Assembly: GCA_026410415.1 (NCBI GenBank)
Contig: JAPMLR010000001.1
Location: 558,001-622,000 of the forward strand
From: Denitratimonas yunnanensis (SeqCode)
GTDB taxonomy: Bacteria > Pseudomonadota > Gammaproteobacteria > Xanthomonadales > Xanthomonadaceae
Length of the DNA: 64,000 nt
Direction: 5' to 3'
Positions 36,713-46,483 of the stretch are shown here, piece by piece. Position 1 is the first letter of the stretch, and each line of letters opens with the position of its first letter. The notes under the pieces are model-generated. The model worked only from the letters and a program-made list of their open reading frames with translations, had not been told where the DNA came from and ran no database searches. The position numbers and the translations under genes are program-made.

Positions 36713-37615
36713 TTGCTCGCCTTTCTTCGCATCGTCCTCGCGGCCAGCCTGGTCAGCCTCAACACCCTGGTCCATGTTCCGATCCTGTTTGCGGCAACAC
36801 TGCTCAAACTGCTCGTACCGTGGGTACCGTTGCGCGACCGACTGTCGTCGTGGCTCGCTCGCATCGCCGAGTCCTGGATCGCGGTCAATTCCACCATGAT
36901 TGGCTGGTTCACTCCCACGCGGATCGAGGTGCACAACGCAGCATCGCTCGACCCGCATGGACGCTATCTGGTGTTGTGCAATCACCGCAGCTGGTGCGAC
37001 ATCCCCGTGTTGCAGTCGGCGTTGAATCGCCGTGCGCCGCTGCTGCGCTTTTTCCTGAAGCAGGAATTGATCTGGGTACCGCTGCTTGGACCAGCCTGGT
37101 GGGCGCTGGATTTTCCCTTCATGCGCCGCCATTCGCGCGCCAAGCTGATGCGCAACCCTGCCTTGCGTACCCAGGATCTCGACGCGACGCGTGCGGCCTG
37201 CGCCAAGTTCGCGAACATTCCCGTCTCGATCATGAACTTCGTCGAAGGCACGCGCTTCACCGACGAAAAACACGCGAAGCAATCACCGCCCTACCGCCAT
37301 CTGCTGCGTCCGCGCGCTGGCGGTGTGGCGGCGGTACTGGATGCGATGGCCGGAAACCTCCAGTCCGTTCTCGACGTGACCCTGATCTATCGGGACCCCG
37401 AACCCTCGCTGGCTGCATTGCTGGCAGGCCGCCTGCGCCGCATCGAACTTCATGTCGTGGCGCGCGCCATTCCCGAGGACCTGGCATCCGGTGGCGATTA
37501 CGAGGCCGACAGCCACTACCGGGCACGCTGCCAGCGCTGGATCAACGCGTTATGGGCGGAAAAGGACGCACTGATCGCCACCCGCATGGCAACACCTGCC
37601 GAGAGCAGCAGTTGA
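36713..37615 (+). CDS. PlsC-like lysophospholipid acyltransferase (YihG type)
   Basis: A 300-residue membrane acyltransferase of the 1-acyl-glycerol-3-phosphate acyltransferase superfamily. There is no ATG in a sensible place; the TTG at 36713 lies behind CGGAG and gives the start MLAFLRIVLAASLVSLNTLV, a membrane anchor. The HX4D catalytic motif is NHRSWCD (His first, Asp last) and the phosphate-binding motif is FVEGTRF. FPFMRRHSRAKLMRNP is typical of the YihG/YihU-type acyltransferases of gammaproteobacteria. It probably remodels phospholipids at the inner membrane. It is convergent with the DUF6164 gene, with only 8 bases between the stops. Confidence 0.9.
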   Translation: MLAFLRIVLAASLVSLNTLVHVPILFAATLLKLLVPWVPLRDRLSSWLARIAESWIAVNSTMIGWFTPTRIEVHNAASLDPHGRYLVLCNHRSWCDIPVLQSALNRRAPLLRFFLKQELIWVPLLGPAWWALDFPFMRRHSRAKLMRNPALRTQDLDATRAACAKFANIPVSIMNFVEGTRFTDEKHAKQSPPYRHLLRPRAGGVAAVLDAMAGNLQSVLDVTLIYRDPEPSLAALLAGRLRRIELHVVARAIPEDLASGGDYEADSHYRARCQRWINALWAEKDALIATRMATPAESSS

Positions 37616-37623
37616 CGCACCAC

Positions 37624-37980
37624 TCACCAGCCCAGATAAGGCCACATCATCAACAACAGCAGGCCGACGATCACCGCCAGCGCCAACACCACCCGCACCG
37701 GGTTCTGGCGAATGTTGTCGACCACACCCGGTGCCTGGCCACGCTCGCGGATCTCCACCCGTTCGGCGCGCGCCCGGTCTCGACGGTCGACCTGATAGGC
37801 ATCCAGAAGCGTCCGTGCCGCGATGTAATCGGTGTCCTCCACCCATAGCCCGGGCAGCGAAAGATTCCATCGTCCGGCTTGGGTTTCATAGAACCCGATG
37901 CCACGCTCGTGCAGCAGGGCGCGCACCTCATCGGCCTCGTCGTCGGGCACTTGGCGGAGATTGAACAGCAGGCGGCTCAT
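37624..37980 (-). CDS. DUF6164-like membrane protein, 118 aa
   Basis: A small conserved protein. The start MSRLLFNLRQVPDDEADEVR at 37980 is a typical family opening; the longer frame to 38106 overlaps the RidA gene. The first 80 residues form a soluble alpha/beta domain (ALLHERGIGFYETQAGRW) resembling signal-transducing protein domains of the DUF2007 type. One C-terminal membrane helix (VVLALAVIVGLLLLMMWP) anchors it. Function is unknown. It lies 10 bases downstream of the RidA-like gene, so the two are likely co-transcribed. Confidence 0.75.
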   Translation of the reverse strand: MSRLLFNLRQVPDDEADEVRALLHERGIGFYETQAGRWNLSLPGLWVEDTDYIAARTLLDAYQVDRRDRARAERVEIRERGQAPGVVDNIRQNPVRVVLALAVIVGLLLLMMWPYLGW

Positions 37981-37990
37981 CGCGTGATCG

Positions 37991-38335
37991 TCAAACGGCG
38001 GCAGTGATGACGATTTCGAGCTTCCAGCCGGGATCGGCGAGTGCCGCCTGGACGGTTGCACGCGCCGGCGCATGGCCGGGCACCACCCATCTTTCCCACA
38101 CCGCATTCATCGCGGAGAAATCGCTCATGTCGGGAAGAAAAATCTCGGCACGCAGGATCCGATCACGACCGCTTCCCGCCGACGACAGCAGTGCGTCGAT
38201 CTGTTCCAGCACCTGCCACGTCTGCCCGGCAATGTCCGCACTGGTGTCCTCGGCCACCTGGCCGGCCAGATACACCACACCATTGTGGACGACCGCCTCG
38301 GACATGCGGGGGCCAGTCTCGATTCGCTGGATCAC
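37991..38335 (-). CDS. RidA/YjgF/YER057c-family protein
   Basis: A 114-residue Rid-superfamily protein. RidA enzymes hydrolyse reactive enamine/imine intermediates to ketoacids; other subfamilies lack this activity. The start is GTG at 38335 with AGGAG seven bases upstream. VYLAGQVAED, the tight SGSGRDRILRAEIFLPDMSDFSAMN block and the PARATVQAALADPGWKLEI ending are family features. The key Arg of RidA proper corresponds to the Arg in PARATVQ. A Rid subfamily other than RidA itself is possible. It shares a transcription unit with the DUF6164-like gene. Confidence 0.92.
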   Translation of the reverse strand: MIQRIETGPRMSEAVVHNGVVYLAGQVAEDTSADIAGQTWQVLEQIDALLSSAGSGRDRILRAEIFLPDMSDFSAMNAVWERWVVPGHAPARATVQAALADPGWKLEIVITAAV

Positions 38336-38406
38336 GGGAAGCTCCTGCCACCTTGAATGAAGAGCGGCACATGATAGTGGAGCGCGCAGCGCGGCAGGCG
38401 GGAAAG

Positions 38407-38480
38407 TGGAGCGGGTGAAGGGAATCGAACCCTCGTCGTAAGCTTGGGAAGCTTCTGCTCTACCATTGAGCTACACCCGC
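38407..38480 (-). tRNA. tRNA-Gly (anticodon CCC)
   Basis: Read on the minus strand, a complete cloverleaf runs from 38480 to 38410, with the 3' CCA encoded at 38407-38409. The acceptor pairs GCGGGTG with CACCCGC. The anticodon loop is TTCCCAA, giving CCC, which reads GGG glycine codons. The T-arm GAGGG-TTCGATT-CCCTT is intact. One mismatch closes the anticodon stem (G27 opposite A43). It stands between the RidA and thiS genes and has no other tRNA beside it. Confidence 0.96.
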
Positions 38481-38546
38481 GCAAGCTGGGATCATAGCCA
38501 GCCATTCCCATCACGGCAATCCATGCCTTCGGTCTCGAGTCAATCC

Positions 38547-38747
38547 ATGAACATCGTCCTCAACGGCACACCCACCACGTTGCCGTCCAGCTTGAGCATC
38601 TCGGGCCTGCTGGCGCATCTGACGATGGAAGCTCGCCGCGTGGCGGTGGAGGTCAATCAGGAAATCGTGCCGCGAAGCCAACATGACACGCACCTGCTGG
38701 CTGAAGGTGATCAGGTGGAACTGGTGCACGCCATGGGCGGTGGCTGA
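38547..38747 (+). CDS. thiS: Sulfur carrier protein ThiS
   Basis: A 66-residue ubiquitin-like sulfur carrier for the thiamine thiazole ring. The start MNIVLNGTPTTLPSS follows the family pattern, and the C-terminus ends in MGGG with the terminal Gly-Gly that ThiF adenylates and converts to thiocarboxylate. thiG follows after 45 bases. No TPP riboswitch is visible in the short space behind the tRNA gene. The ThiF, ThiH/ThiO and ThiC partners are not in the window. Confidence 0.96.
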   Translation: MNIVLNGTPTTLPSSLSISGLLAHLTMEARRVAVEVNQEIVPRSQHDTHLLAEGDQVELVHAMGGG

Positions 38748-38792
38748 CACTGCAAGGTCGGCGTGGCTCGCGATTTCGGGGATAATCGGCAC

Positions 38793-39587
38793 ATGGATAC
38801 CCACGCTGCCCCCGACACCCTCGCCATCGCCGGAAGACACTACGTTTCGCGGCTTCTTACAGGCACCGGCAAGTTCAAGGATCTCGACGAAACCCGACAC
38901 GCCACCGAAGCCGCCGGCGCAGAAATCGTCACCGTCGCGATCCGTCGCACCAACATCGGACAGAACGCCGGCGAACCGAATCTGCTCGACGTGCTTCCGC
39001 CCGAGCGCTACACCATCCTGCCCAACACCGCCGGCTGCTATACCGCCGAAGAGGCGGTGCGCACCTGCCGACTGGCGCGGGAGCTTCTCGACGGACACAA
39101 CCTCACCAAGCTGGAAGTCCTGGGCGACCGGAAGACGCTGTACCCAGACGTGGTGCAGACACTCAAGGCCGCCGAATTGCTCGTCGCGGACGGCTTCGAC
39201 GTGATGGTTTACACCTCCGACGATCCGATCCTGTGCAAGCGGCTCGAAGAAATCGGCTGCGTCGCGGTCATGCCGTTGGCAGCGCCGATCGGCTCGGGCC
39301 TCGGTATCCAGAACCGCTACAACCTGATGGAAATCGTCGAGAACGCGAAGGTGCCGATCATCGTGGATGCCGGCGTGGGCACAGCCTCGGACGCCGCCAT
39401 CGCGATGGAGCTGGGTTGCGATGGTGTGTTGATGAACACCGCCATCGCCGGTGCGAAGGACCCGGTACGCATGGCTCGGGCGATGAAGTTCGCCGTGCAA
39501 GCCGGTCGCGACGCGTTCCTGGCGGGACGCATTCCGCGACGTCGTTATGCCAGCGCGTCATCGCCGGTGGACGGAATGATCGGATGA
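38793..39587 (+). CDS. thiG: Thiazole synthase ThiG
   Basis: A 264-residue TIM-barrel enzyme that forms the thiazole phosphate of thiamine from deoxyxylulose phosphate, dehydroglycine and ThiS thiocarboxylate. [15 protein letters not shown] and the Schiff-base Lys region TNIGQ, together with [22 protein letters not shown] and the glycine-rich [25 protein letters not shown] phosphate loop, are all present. The start at 38793 lies behind GGGGA; the 30-base extension to 38763 is unlikely. Its stop overlaps the trmB start (ATGA), so the thiazole genes and trmB are read as one unit. Confidence 0.98.
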   Translation: MDTHAAPDTLAIAGRHYVSRLLTGTGKFKDLDETRHATEAAGAEIVTVAIRRTNIGQNAGEPNLLDVLPPERYTILPNTAGCYTAEEAVRTCRLARELLDGHNLTKLEVLGDRKTLYPDVVQTLKAAELLVADGFDVMVYTSDDPILCKRLEEIGCVAVMPLAAPIGSGLGIQNRYNLMEIVENAKVPIIVDAGVGTASDAAIAMELGCDGVLMNTAIAGAKDPVRMARAMKFAVQAGRDAFLAGRIPRRRYASASSPVDGMIG

Positions 39588-40288
39588 GTGGATCGGCAAC
39601 TTCGCCAGACCTGGGCAAGGTTCGCCCGATTCGCAGTTTCGTGCTGCGCCAAGGGCGCCTCACGCCAGCCCAGGAACGCGCTTTTGAAGCACACTGGTCC
39701 CGTTACGGGCTGATGCCTGCAGGCGAGCCTCGGGATTTCGATGCCATCTTCGGCCGTCACGCGGATCGTGTTCTGGAAATCGGCTTCGGCAATGGCGAGG
39801 CTTTGCGGTTCGCCGCCAGCAACGAGCCCGAACGCGACCTGATCGGCATCGAAGTGCACCGCCCCGGTGTCGGGCGGCTGTTGAACGCGTTGGCCGAAGA
39901 TGGCGTCGACAATGTGCGGGTCTACAACCACGATGCCGTCGAGATTCTCCAAAAGGACATCGCCGATGCCAGCTTGGCGGAGGTACGCATCTGGTTTCCC
40001 GATCCGTGGCACAAGAAGCGCCACGGCAAGCGCCGCCTGATTCAGCCGGCCTTTGCACAGCTGCTGGCGCGCAAACTGGCACCCGGCGGACTACTGCATC
40101 TGGCCACCGACTGGGAGCCTTACGCCGACCACATGTGGGATGTGCTCGACGTGATGCCCGAGTTCGAGAACCGTGCCGGCACTCGGGGGTATTTCCCGCG
40201 ACCGAGCTGGCGCCCGCAGACCCACTTCGAAGCACGTGGCTTGCGCCTGGGACATGGTGTCTGGGATCTGCTCTACCTGCGCAAATGA
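39584..40288 (+). CDS. trmB: tRNA (guanine-N7)-methyltransferase TrmB
   Basis: A 234-residue SAM-dependent enzyme forming m7G at position 46 of tRNA. The Rossmann SAM motif is [12 protein letters not shown], with [12 protein letters not shown] next. The catalytic block is [19 protein letters not shown], the signature of TrmB. The C-terminal [17 protein letters not shown] is also conserved. The ATG at 39584 overlaps the thiG stop codon by four bases, a link seen in several relatives. The long upstream open frame is antisense-like shadow of thiG and is ignored. Confidence 0.97.
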   Translation: MSGSATSPDLGKVRPIRSFVLRQGRLTPAQERAFEAHWSRYGLMPAGEPRDFDAIFGRHADRVLEIGFGNGEALRFAASNEPERDLIGIEVHRPGVGRLLNALAEDGVDNVRVYNHDAVEILQKDIADASLAEVRIWFPDPWHKKRHGKRRLIQPAFAQLLARKLAPGGLLHLATDWEPYADHMWDVLDVMPEFENRAGTRGYFPRPSWRPQTHFEARGLRLGHGVWDLLYLRK

Positions 40289-40332
40289 CCACCCCGACCT
40301 CCACCGCGTTCACCTCGACCACGGCCTGAAAC

Positions 40333-42201
40333 ATGGATCTGGACCTGAATGACAGCGGCCTGACCCTCACCACCGACATGGTGATGGTGCTGGCGCTGAT
40401 CGGGTTCACGATGGCCATGTTCGTCTGGGAAAAGCTGCGTACCGACGTAACCGCGTTGCTGGTATTGGTGGTGCTGGGCCTGACCCAGCTGGTTCCCTCC
40501 GATCAGATTTTCGACGGATTCGCCGGCTCTGCCGTGATCAGCGTGATGGCAACGATGGTGCTCGGCGCCGGACTGGACCGTACCGGACTGTTGAACCGCA
40601 TCGCATCGTGGCTGCTTCAACGTGCCAAAGGCATGGAGGAACGCCTCATCCTGTACGCCTCGGCCACTGCCGGGCTGGTTTCTTCGACCATGCAGAATCC
40701 ATCGGTCATGGCCCTGTTCCTGCCTGTGGCGTCCCGCCTTTCGGCACGCAGCGGCGTTGCGTTGGCGCGTCTTCTTCTGCCAATGGCGATCTGCATCCTG
40801 CTGGGCGGTTCGCTGACGATGGTGGGCAGCTCGCCGTTGATCATGCTCAACGACTTGCTCGCGCAAGCCAATCGCAACCTGCCCTCCGGCGTGGCGACGC
40901 TTGCGCCGCTGCCGATGTTCGCACCGGCCCCCGTGGGCCTGGCACTGCTCGCGCTCGGCCTGATCTATTTCCGCGTCCTCGGCCGGCGTCTTTTGGCTGG
41001 CCATGCCGACCGGAGCGTGACGCCTGCCCGAACCGAAAGCTACTTCGCCCGCACCTATGGCATTGCCGGTGACGTTTTCGAGCTGACCGTGACCGCGGAA
41101 AGTCCACTGGTGGGTCTGTCCATCGGTGAAGCCGAAGCGCAAAAGGGCGCGCCGCTGCTTCTGGCCCTCAAGTCAGGCAATGAATCACGCCTGGCACCAC
41201 CCGCCGATCAGATGATCTGGGTCGGCAGCGTGCTCGGCGTGATGGGGCCGCGCGAGCAGGTCGGCGATTACGCACAGAACAACCTGCTGCGGATGCAAAC
41301 CCGACTGCGCCACTTTGGCGACCTGTTCAATCCCAGTCGGGCCGGAATTTCCGAAGCCGTGATTCCGCCGACCTCGCGCTTCATCGGTCAGGCGCTCGGC
41401 GACCTGCACCTGCGTCGCAGCCACGGCATCAGCGTTCTGGCGGTGCAGCGCGGCGATGAGGTCCATCGCGAGGACTACCGCAAGATGACGCTGCGTGCCG
41501 GCGACATGGTGGTATTCCACAGCATCTGGCGCGATCTGGCGCAAGCCGCGGCAAATCGGGACTTTGTCGTCGTGACCAACTACCCCAAGGACGAGCAGCG
41601 CCCGCACAAGCTGTGGGTGGCGGTGACGATCTTCGGCATGGCACTGGCCTTGGCTCTGAGCCACCAGGTCGCTGTCCCGGTCGCACTGATGGCCGGCGCC
41701 GTCGCGATGGTGCTGTCGGGCGTGTTGAACATGGACGAGGCCTACGGCGCGATCAACTGGAAAACCGTGTTCCTGATGGCCGGCTTGATCCCGTTGGGCT
41801 GGGCCGTGGAATCGTCGGGCCTGGCCGCCTATCTGGCGCAACTTGTACTGGAGCGCGTCGGCAGCCTGCCCGCGATCGCGATGCAGCTGGCACTGGCGGT
41901 GTTGACGGTATTGCTCGGCATGGTGGTCAGCCATGTGGGTGCGACGGCCATCGTGGTGCCGATCGCGATCAACGTCGCCATTTCGATCGGCGCACCGCCA
42001 CTGCCGTTTGCGCTGATCGTGGCGCTTTCGGCATCGAACAATCTGATCAGTCCGTCGAATCCGGTGCTGGCGATGGCCGCCGGCCCGGCTGGCTATCGCA
42101 CCTGGGACTTGATGCGCGTCGGCCTGCCCTTGACGGTGATGTATCTGTTCGTCGTGGTGGGCGTCGTCAACCTGATATTCCTGAGCGGCGTCGCCGACTG
42201 A
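40333..42201 (+). CDS. SLC13/DASS-type permease with two RCK-C domains
   Basis: A 622-residue membrane transporter of the divalent-anion:sodium symporter type. Hydrophobic segments occupy about residues 10-220 and 410-620. Each half has an SNP/SSP-like selectivity loop (TMVGSSPLIMLND and NNLISPSNPVLAMAAG). In the middle, about 230-400, are two TrkA-C (RCK-C) domains (AESPLVGLSIGEAEAQKG and SRFIGQALGDLHLRRSHG) that would bind a regulatory ligand. This architecture matches the YfbS/SdcS-like family. The substrate, perhaps sulfate, a dicarboxylate or citrate, cannot be told. It is 44 bases after trmB and may be a separate unit, convergent with sdhE. Confidence 0.93.
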   Translation: MDLDLNDSGLTLTTDMVMVLALIGFTMAMFVWEKLRTDVTALLVLVVLGLTQLVPSDQIFDGFAGSAVISVMATMVLGAGLDRTGLLNRIASWLLQRAKGMEERLILYASATAGLVSSTMQNPSVMALFLPVASRLSARSGVALARLLLPMAICILLGGSLTMVGSSPLIMLNDLLAQANRNLPSGVATLAPLPMFAPAPVGLALLALGLIYFRVLGRRLLAGHADRSVTPARTESYFARTYGIAGDVFELTVTAESPLVGLSIGEAEAQKGAPLLLALKSGNESRLAPPADQMIWVGSVLGVMGPREQVGDYAQNNLLRMQTRLRHFGDLFNPSRAGISEAVIPPTSRFIGQALGDLHLRRSHGISVLAVQRGDEVHREDYRKMTLRAGDMVVFHSIWRDLAQAAANRDFVVVTNYPKDEQRPHKLWVAVTIFGMALALALSHQVAVPVALMAGAVAMVLSGVLNMDEAYGAINWKTVFLMAGLIPLGWAVESSGLAAYLAQLVLERVGSLPAIAMQLALAVLTVLLGMVVSHVGATAIVVPIAINVAISIGAPPLPFALIVALSASNNLISPSNPVLAMAAGPAGYRTWDLMRVGLPLTVMYLFVVVGVVNLIFLSGVAD

Positions 42202-42255
42202 GCGATCGATCCCCGGACCAACGGTGAAGCCCATGACTTGATCGGAGGGATTGCC

Positions 42256-42516
42256 CTAGCCGCGAGGACCCGCGTTTCGGATCTTCTGCACCAGTGCATC
42301 CATCGCCGGATCTTCCGGCCGTTCGCGCCCGACGAACCAGGGCCACAACACCGGATCTTCGCAATCGAGAAGACGCAGGAACGTGGCGCGTTCGGCGGAA
42401 TCCGCATCGCCCCAGGCGTGGTCGAGGTAGCGTTCAAGCACCTGATCGAGCTCGCGCATGCCTCGGCGGCATCGCCAACGCAAACGCGGCAACGAGTTTT
42501 CGTCGGCAGTCATCAT
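42256..42516 (-). CDS. sdhE: FAD assembly factor SdhE (SDHAF2-like)
   Basis: An 86-residue flavinylation factor that helps attach FAD covalently to SdhA. The conserved RGMRELD motif (here RRGMRELDQVLERYL) needed for SdhA binding is at about 18-24, followed by the compact helical bundle FLRLLDCEDPVLWPWFVGRE. The first ATG (42516) overlaps the stop of the MAPEG gene by four bases; a second ATG three bases further is possible. It closes the sdh transcription unit, which fits its role, but is separated from sdhB by the MAPEG gene. Confidence 0.95.
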   Translation of the reverse strand: MMTADENSLPRLRWRCRRGMRELDQVLERYLDHAWGDADSAERATFLRLLDCEDPVLWPWFVGRERPEDPAMDALVQKIRNAGPRG

Positions 42517-42935
42517 GTGCAAATCAAATACGCCAGGCGTCCGCACAGCGCCCACAGGCACAGCGTCGACAGCGCGTATGTCGCGAATCGGTGCATGACG
42601 CGGTTGTAGGTGCAATGCACCACGCTGTGCGCAACCCGGCCGGCGACAAAACACCATGCCAAGATCAGGGAGGCGGAATCGTCGACACCCAGTTGGATGG
42701 CGAGCAGCACGGCGGCATAAAACAGCACAGGCAGCTCGAACAGATTGCGGAAATTGTCCGAGGCGCGAACATCGGCGAGAAGACGCCCCACATCGGCCGC
42801 ACTGGCCAATGCCTGCGGATCGATACGCCGACGGGACATTTCTGCCAGACGCACTTGGTAAAGGCGAAGCCAGACCAGACACGTCAGGGCTGCCATCGAA
42901 AGCAGCGGCCAGACCATGGGAGACACGTCAGTCAT
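42513..42935 (-). CDS. MAPEG-family membrane protein
   Basis: A 140-residue four-helix membrane protein of the MAPEG superfamily (membrane-associated eicosanoid and glutathione metabolism). The family core NFRNLFELPVLFYAA contains the conserved Asn and Glu of helix 2. The C-terminal helices read HCTYNRVMHRFATYALSTLC. Bacterial MAPEG proteins may be glutathione-dependent; no specific reaction is known for this type. It sits between sdhB and sdhE and its stop overlaps the sdhE start. It therefore shares the sdh messenger, although no role in complex II is known. Confidence 0.9.
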   Translation of the reverse strand: MTDVSPMVWPLLSMAALTCLVWLRLYQVRLAEMSRRRIDPQALASAADVGRLLADVRASDNFRNLFELPVLFYAAVLLAIQLGVDDSASLILAWCFVAGRVAHSVVHCTYNRVMHRFATYALSTLCLWALCGRLAYLICT

Positions 42936-42999
42936 CCGACCCCCTCCTGCAGGTGATTTTCAACGAACGTCACCAGATGCCGACGCGACGGCGACCGTA

Positions 43000-43785
43000 T
43001 CAGAGCCCGCGACGCGCGACCATGAGCTTCTTGATTTCCGCGATCGCCTTGGCCGGATTCAATCCCTTCGGGCAGGTCCGCGTGCAGTTCATGATGGTGT
43101 GGCAGCGATACAGGCGGAACGGATCTTCCAGATCGTCGAGGCGTGCACCGGTGTCTTCATCGCGCGAGTCGATGATCCAGCGATAGGCCTGCAGCAGGAT
43201 CGCCGGGCCGAGGTAGCGATCACCGTTCCACCAATAGCTCGGGCAACTGGTGGAACAGCACGCGCACAGGATGCATTCGTACAGGCCATCGAGCTTCTTG
43301 CGATCTTCAGGCGATTGCAGGCGCTCGGCGGTCGGCACCGGGCTTTGCGTGCGCAGCCATGGTTTGATCGAGGCGTATTGGGCATAGAACTGGGTGAGAT
43401 CGGGCACCAGATCCTTCACCACCGGCATGTGCGGCAGCGGATAGATCGGCACCTCGTTCTTCTTGCAGTCGGAAATCGCACGCGTGCAGGCCAGCGTGTT
43501 GGTGCCGTCGATGTTCATCGCGCATGAGCCGCAAATGCCTTCGCGGCAGGAGCGGCGGAAGGTCAAGGTCGGGTCGATCTCGTTCTTGATCTTGATGAGC
43601 GCATCGAGAACCATCGGCCCGCAATTGCCCATGTCGACATCGTAGGTATCGACGCGCGGATTGGCATCATCGTCCGGGCTCCAGCGATAGACCTTGAAGG
43701 TGCGCACCGGCCCCTTGGCATCCTTCGCCGGGAAGTGCCTGCCCTTCTGGACTTTGGAATTTTTCGGAAGACTGAACTCTGCCAT
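43000..43785 (-). CDS. sdhB: Succinate dehydrogenase iron-sulfur subunit
   Basis: The 261-residue electron-relay subunit of complex II. The 2Fe-2S site is [12 protein letters not shown] with its further Cys in TLACTRA. The 4Fe-4S and 3Fe-4S sites are built from [12 protein letters not shown] and [20 protein letters not shown]. All cluster Cys are present and length is usual. It lies 36 bases downstream of sdhA and is translated from ATG at 43785. Together with SdhCDA it oxidises succinate and reduces quinone at the inner membrane. Confidence 0.99.
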   Translation of the reverse strand: MAEFSLPKNSKVQKGRHFPAKDAKGPVRTFKVYRWSPDDDANPRVDTYDVDMGNCGPMVLDALIKIKNEIDPTLTFRRSCREGICGSCAMNIDGTNTLACTRAISDCKKNEVPIYPLPHMPVVKDLVPDLTQFYAQYASIKPWLRTQSPVPTAERLQSPEDRKKLDGLYECILCACCSTSCPSYWWNGDRYLGPAILLQAYRWIIDSRDEDTGARLDDLEDPFRLYRCHTIMNCTRTCPKGLNPAKAIAEIKKLMVARRGL

Positions 43786-43821
43786 TGCTGATGTTCCGGA
43801 ATGCTGTGTGGGACCTGCGTA

Positions 43822-45615
43822 TCAGTACACGCGTGCCTTGGGCGGCACGCTGCTGATTTCGTCGGTCAAAGTGTTGAGGTGTACCGGGCGGTAATCGATG
43901 GAGACTTTGCCCTGCGCATCGATGGATGCCAGCGAGTGCTTCATCCAGTTCACATCGTCGCGGTTGGGGTAGTCCTCGCGTGCATGCGCACCGCGCGACT
44001 CGGTTCGGTTTCCGGCCCCGATCATCGTCACCACGGCCTGGCCCAGCAGGTTCTGCAGCTCCAGCGTTTCCATCAAATCCGTGTTCCAGATCAGCGAGCG
44101 GTCGCTGATGCCTACGTCATTGAAGCTGTGGAACACCTGGGTGATCTTTTCCGCGCCTTCCGCGAGGGTTTCCCCGGTGCGGAACACGGCGGCGTCCGCC
44201 TGCATCGTGCGCTGCATGTCCAGCCGGATCTGCGCGGTCGGCAGTTCACCCTTGGCGTGGCGAATGCGGTCGAGGTTCGCCAGGCTCGCATCGCAGGCCG
44301 AGGCCGTCAGCGGCTTGTGCTTGCCATTCTTGACGATGGTTTCGGCACAACGGTTGGCCACGGCGCGGCCGAACACCACCAGATCCAGCAGCGAGTTGGA
44401 ACCCAGGCGATTGGCGCCATGCACCGAGACGCAAGCCGCCTCGCCGATGGCGTACAGGCCCGGCACCACGGCATCGGGATTGCCATTGCGCAGCTGCACC
44501 ACTTCACCGTGCAGGTTGGTGGGGATGCCACCCATGTTGTAGTGCACGGTCGGCAATACGGGGATCGGCTCCTTTTCCACATCCACGCCGGCAAAGATGC
44601 GCGCGCTCTCGGCAATGCCGGGGAGTTTTTCGTGGATGACTTCCGGCCCCAGATGGGTGAGGTCGAGCAGGATGTGATCCTTGTGCTCGCCCACGCCGCG
44701 ACCTTCGCGGATTTCGATCGTCATAGAGCGACTGACCATGTCGCGCGGCGCCAGATCCTTCACGCTCGGCGCATAGCGCTCCATGAAACGCTCGCCCAGC
44801 GAATTGCGCAGGATGCCGCCTTCGCCGCGCACGCCCTCGGTGATGAGGCAGCCGGCGCCATAGATGCCGGTGGGATGGAACTGCACGAACTCCATGTCCT
44901 GCAAGGCCAGCCCGGCGCGCAGCACCATGCCGCCGCCGTCACCCGTGCAGGTGTGCGCCGACGTGGCAGAGAAGTACGCGCGGCCGTAACCGCCCGTCGC
45001 CAGCACCACGCCCTGAGCGCGGAACAGGTGAATGTCGCCGGTCGCCATCTCCAGCGCGATCACGCCACGACACACGCCTTCCTCGTCCATGATGAGGTCG
45101 AGCGCGAAAAATTCGATGAAGAAACGCGCATCGTGTGCCAGCGACTGCTGGTACAGGGTGTGCAGGATCGCGTGACCGGTGCGATCCGCCGCCGCACAGG
45201 TGCGCTGCGCGGGCGGGCCTTCACCGAACTTGGTGGTCATGCCGCCGAACGGGCGCTGGTAGATCTTGCCTTCCTCCGTACGCGAGAACGGCACGCCGTA
45301 ATGCTCCAGTTCGTAGATGGCTGGAATGGCCTCGCGGCACATGTACTCGATGGCGTCCTGATCGCCTAGCCAATCCGAGCCCTTCACGGTGTCGTAGAAG
45401 TGATACTGCCAGTTGTCATCGCCCATGTTGGCGAGTGCGGCGGCAACACCGCCCTGCGCTGCCACGGTATGCGAACGGGTCGGAAAAACCTTGCTCAGGC
45501 AGGCCGTGCTCAAACCCTTCTGAGCCAGGCCGAACGTGGCACGCAAACCTGCGCCGCCAGCGCCGACGACAACCATGTCGTAACGATGTTCGATGATCTT
45601 GTAAGCAGACGACAT
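43822..45615 (-). CDS. sdhA: Succinate dehydrogenase flavoprotein subunit
   Basis: The 597-residue catalytic subunit of complex II. The FAD-binding start [12 protein letters not shown] is near residue 15. The covalent FAD His is in [14 protein letters not shown], and active-site regions [21 protein letters not shown] and [11 protein letters not shown] are complete. The start [13 protein letters not shown] at 45615 is standard; the upstream extension overlaps sdhD. It is seven bases after the sdhD stop. Flavinylation would be aided by SdhE and possibly the DUF1674/SDHAF4-like protein encoded in the same locus. Confidence 0.99.
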   Translation of the reverse strand: MSSAYKIIEHRYDMVVVGAGGAGLRATFGLAQKGLSTACLSKVFPTRSHTVAAQGGVAAALANMGDDNWQYHFYDTVKGSDWLGDQDAIEYMCREAIPAIYELEHYGVPFSRTEEGKIYQRPFGGMTTKFGEGPPAQRTCAAADRTGHAILHTLYQQSLAHDARFFIEFFALDLIMDEEGVCRGVIALEMATGDIHLFRAQGVVLATGGYGRAYFSATSAHTCTGDGGGMVLRAGLALQDMEFVQFHPTGIYGAGCLITEGVRGEGGILRNSLGERFMERYAPSVKDLAPRDMVSRSMTIEIREGRGVGEHKDHILLDLTHLGPEVIHEKLPGIAESARIFAGVDVEKEPIPVLPTVHYNMGGIPTNLHGEVVQLRNGNPDAVVPGLYAIGEAACVSVHGANRLGSNSLLDLVVFGRAVANRCAETIVKNGKHKPLTASACDASLANLDRIRHAKGELPTAQIRLDMQRTMQADAAVFRTGETLAEGAEKITQVFHSFNDVGISDRSLIWNTDLMETLELQNLLGQAVVTMIGAGNRTESRGAHAREDYPNRDDVNWMKHSLASIDAQGKVSIDYRPVHLNTLTDEISSVPPKARVY

Positions 45616-45622
45616 ATCCGGA

Positions 45623-46015
45623 TCAGCCCGCGAAAATGATGCGGCCGATGGCCACGAAGGAAACCAGCGCGCCCAGCGCGCAACCGAACAGCACGAAGAT
45701 CTGCGCGATGGCGCCCAGGCCATGGTGGTGCACGTAATCCTCGATCACCACCTGCAACCCCATGCGCGAGTGCCAGAACAGCGCCAGCAGGAACGAAAGC
45801 ATCAGCACCGCATTGACGGGATCCGCCAAGGTGGCGCGCACGGTGGCATAGTCGGCGGGAATCAGCGTGATCAGCGTCCACACCAGCCACGGCGTCAGCA
45901 GCGCAAGGACGACCGCACTGATGCGCTGCAGGATGAAATGCCGGGTGCCGTCGCGCGCCGAGCCAAGGCCGCGCGCGTTTTTGAGTGGATCGCGCAAACG
46001 CCGGGAAGCAGTCAT
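45623..46015 (-). CDS. sdhD: Succinate dehydrogenase membrane anchor SdhD
   Basis: A 130-residue anchor with three membrane helices. The heme/quinone side has the pattern [17 protein letters not shown], with the His and the Asp-Tyr pair found in bacterial SdhD. The N-terminal basic stretch [15 protein letters not shown] is typical. Its ATG at 46015 overlaps the sdhC stop by four bases, ensuring balanced synthesis of the two anchor subunits. Confidence 0.96.
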   Translation of the reverse strand: MTASRRLRDPLKNARGLGSARDGTRHFILQRISAVVLALLTPWLVWTLITLIPADYATVRATLADPVNAVLMLSFLLALFWHSRMGLQVVIEDYVHHHGLGAIAQIFVLFGCALGALVSFVAIGRIIFAG

Positions 46016-46413
46016 GCCGCACCTCCTGCGGTCAATCCGAAATACCAGATCAATGCGGTAAGCAGCGCCGCCAGCACCGCCACCAGCACACCGCCGGTGT
46101 ACAGCCCCTTGAGCGAGAAGCCGTAGCCCAGATCCCAGAACAGATGGCGGATGCCGTTCAACAGGTGGTAAACCAGCGAGAACACCAGCCCGGCCAGCAC
46201 GATGCGCCCGGGCAGCGAACCCGCGCACTCGGCAAACCTCGCATAGGCCTCCGCCCCCATCATCACGGCCACCAGCCAAGCCGTGAGCGCGAATGCGCCC
46301 AACGACAGCACGACGCCCGTCGCGCGGTGCAGAAGGGACATCGCCGAAGTGATCTGGAACCGGTAATACGATCCCAGCATGAACGGTGACAAGGGGCGCT
46401 CGCGCTGCGTCAT
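46012..46413 (-). CDS. sdhC: Succinate dehydrogenase cytochrome b556 subunit SdhC
   Basis: A 133-residue, three-helix heme-binding anchor. RERPLSPFMLGSYYRFQ and SLLHRATGVVLS are hallmark segments of SdhC, with the quinone-site Ser/Arg in the latter. The heme-ligand region reads VYHLLNGIRHLFWDLGYG. The start MTQRERPLSP at 46413 is preferred over the longer frame to 46545. The DUF1674/SDHAF4-like gene ends 70 bases upstream on the same strand, so the operon probably begins with that assembly factor. Confidence 0.97.
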   Translation of the reverse strand: MTQRERPLSPFMLGSYYRFQITSAMSLLHRATGVVLSLGAFALTAWLVAVMMGAEAYARFAECAGSLPGRIVLAGLVFSLVYHLLNGIRHLFWDLGYGFSLKGLYTGGVLVAVLAALLTALIWYFGLTAGGAA

Positions 46414-46483
46414 GGACACGCTCTCGGAAAAGTGAAACGAAAACCCGGAAGATGCGCCGCCCGCGGGGGTGGCCGCACCGACT

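Noticed and set aside
38332..38514. Minus-strand 60-codon frame containing SSMVEQKLPKLTTRVRFP
   Set aside because: A known translation artefact of the tRNA-Gly gene on the same strand.
38481..38546. TPP riboswitch upstream of thiS
   Set aside because: Only 66 bases lie between the tRNA gene and thiS, and no CUGAGA-type thi-box was found.
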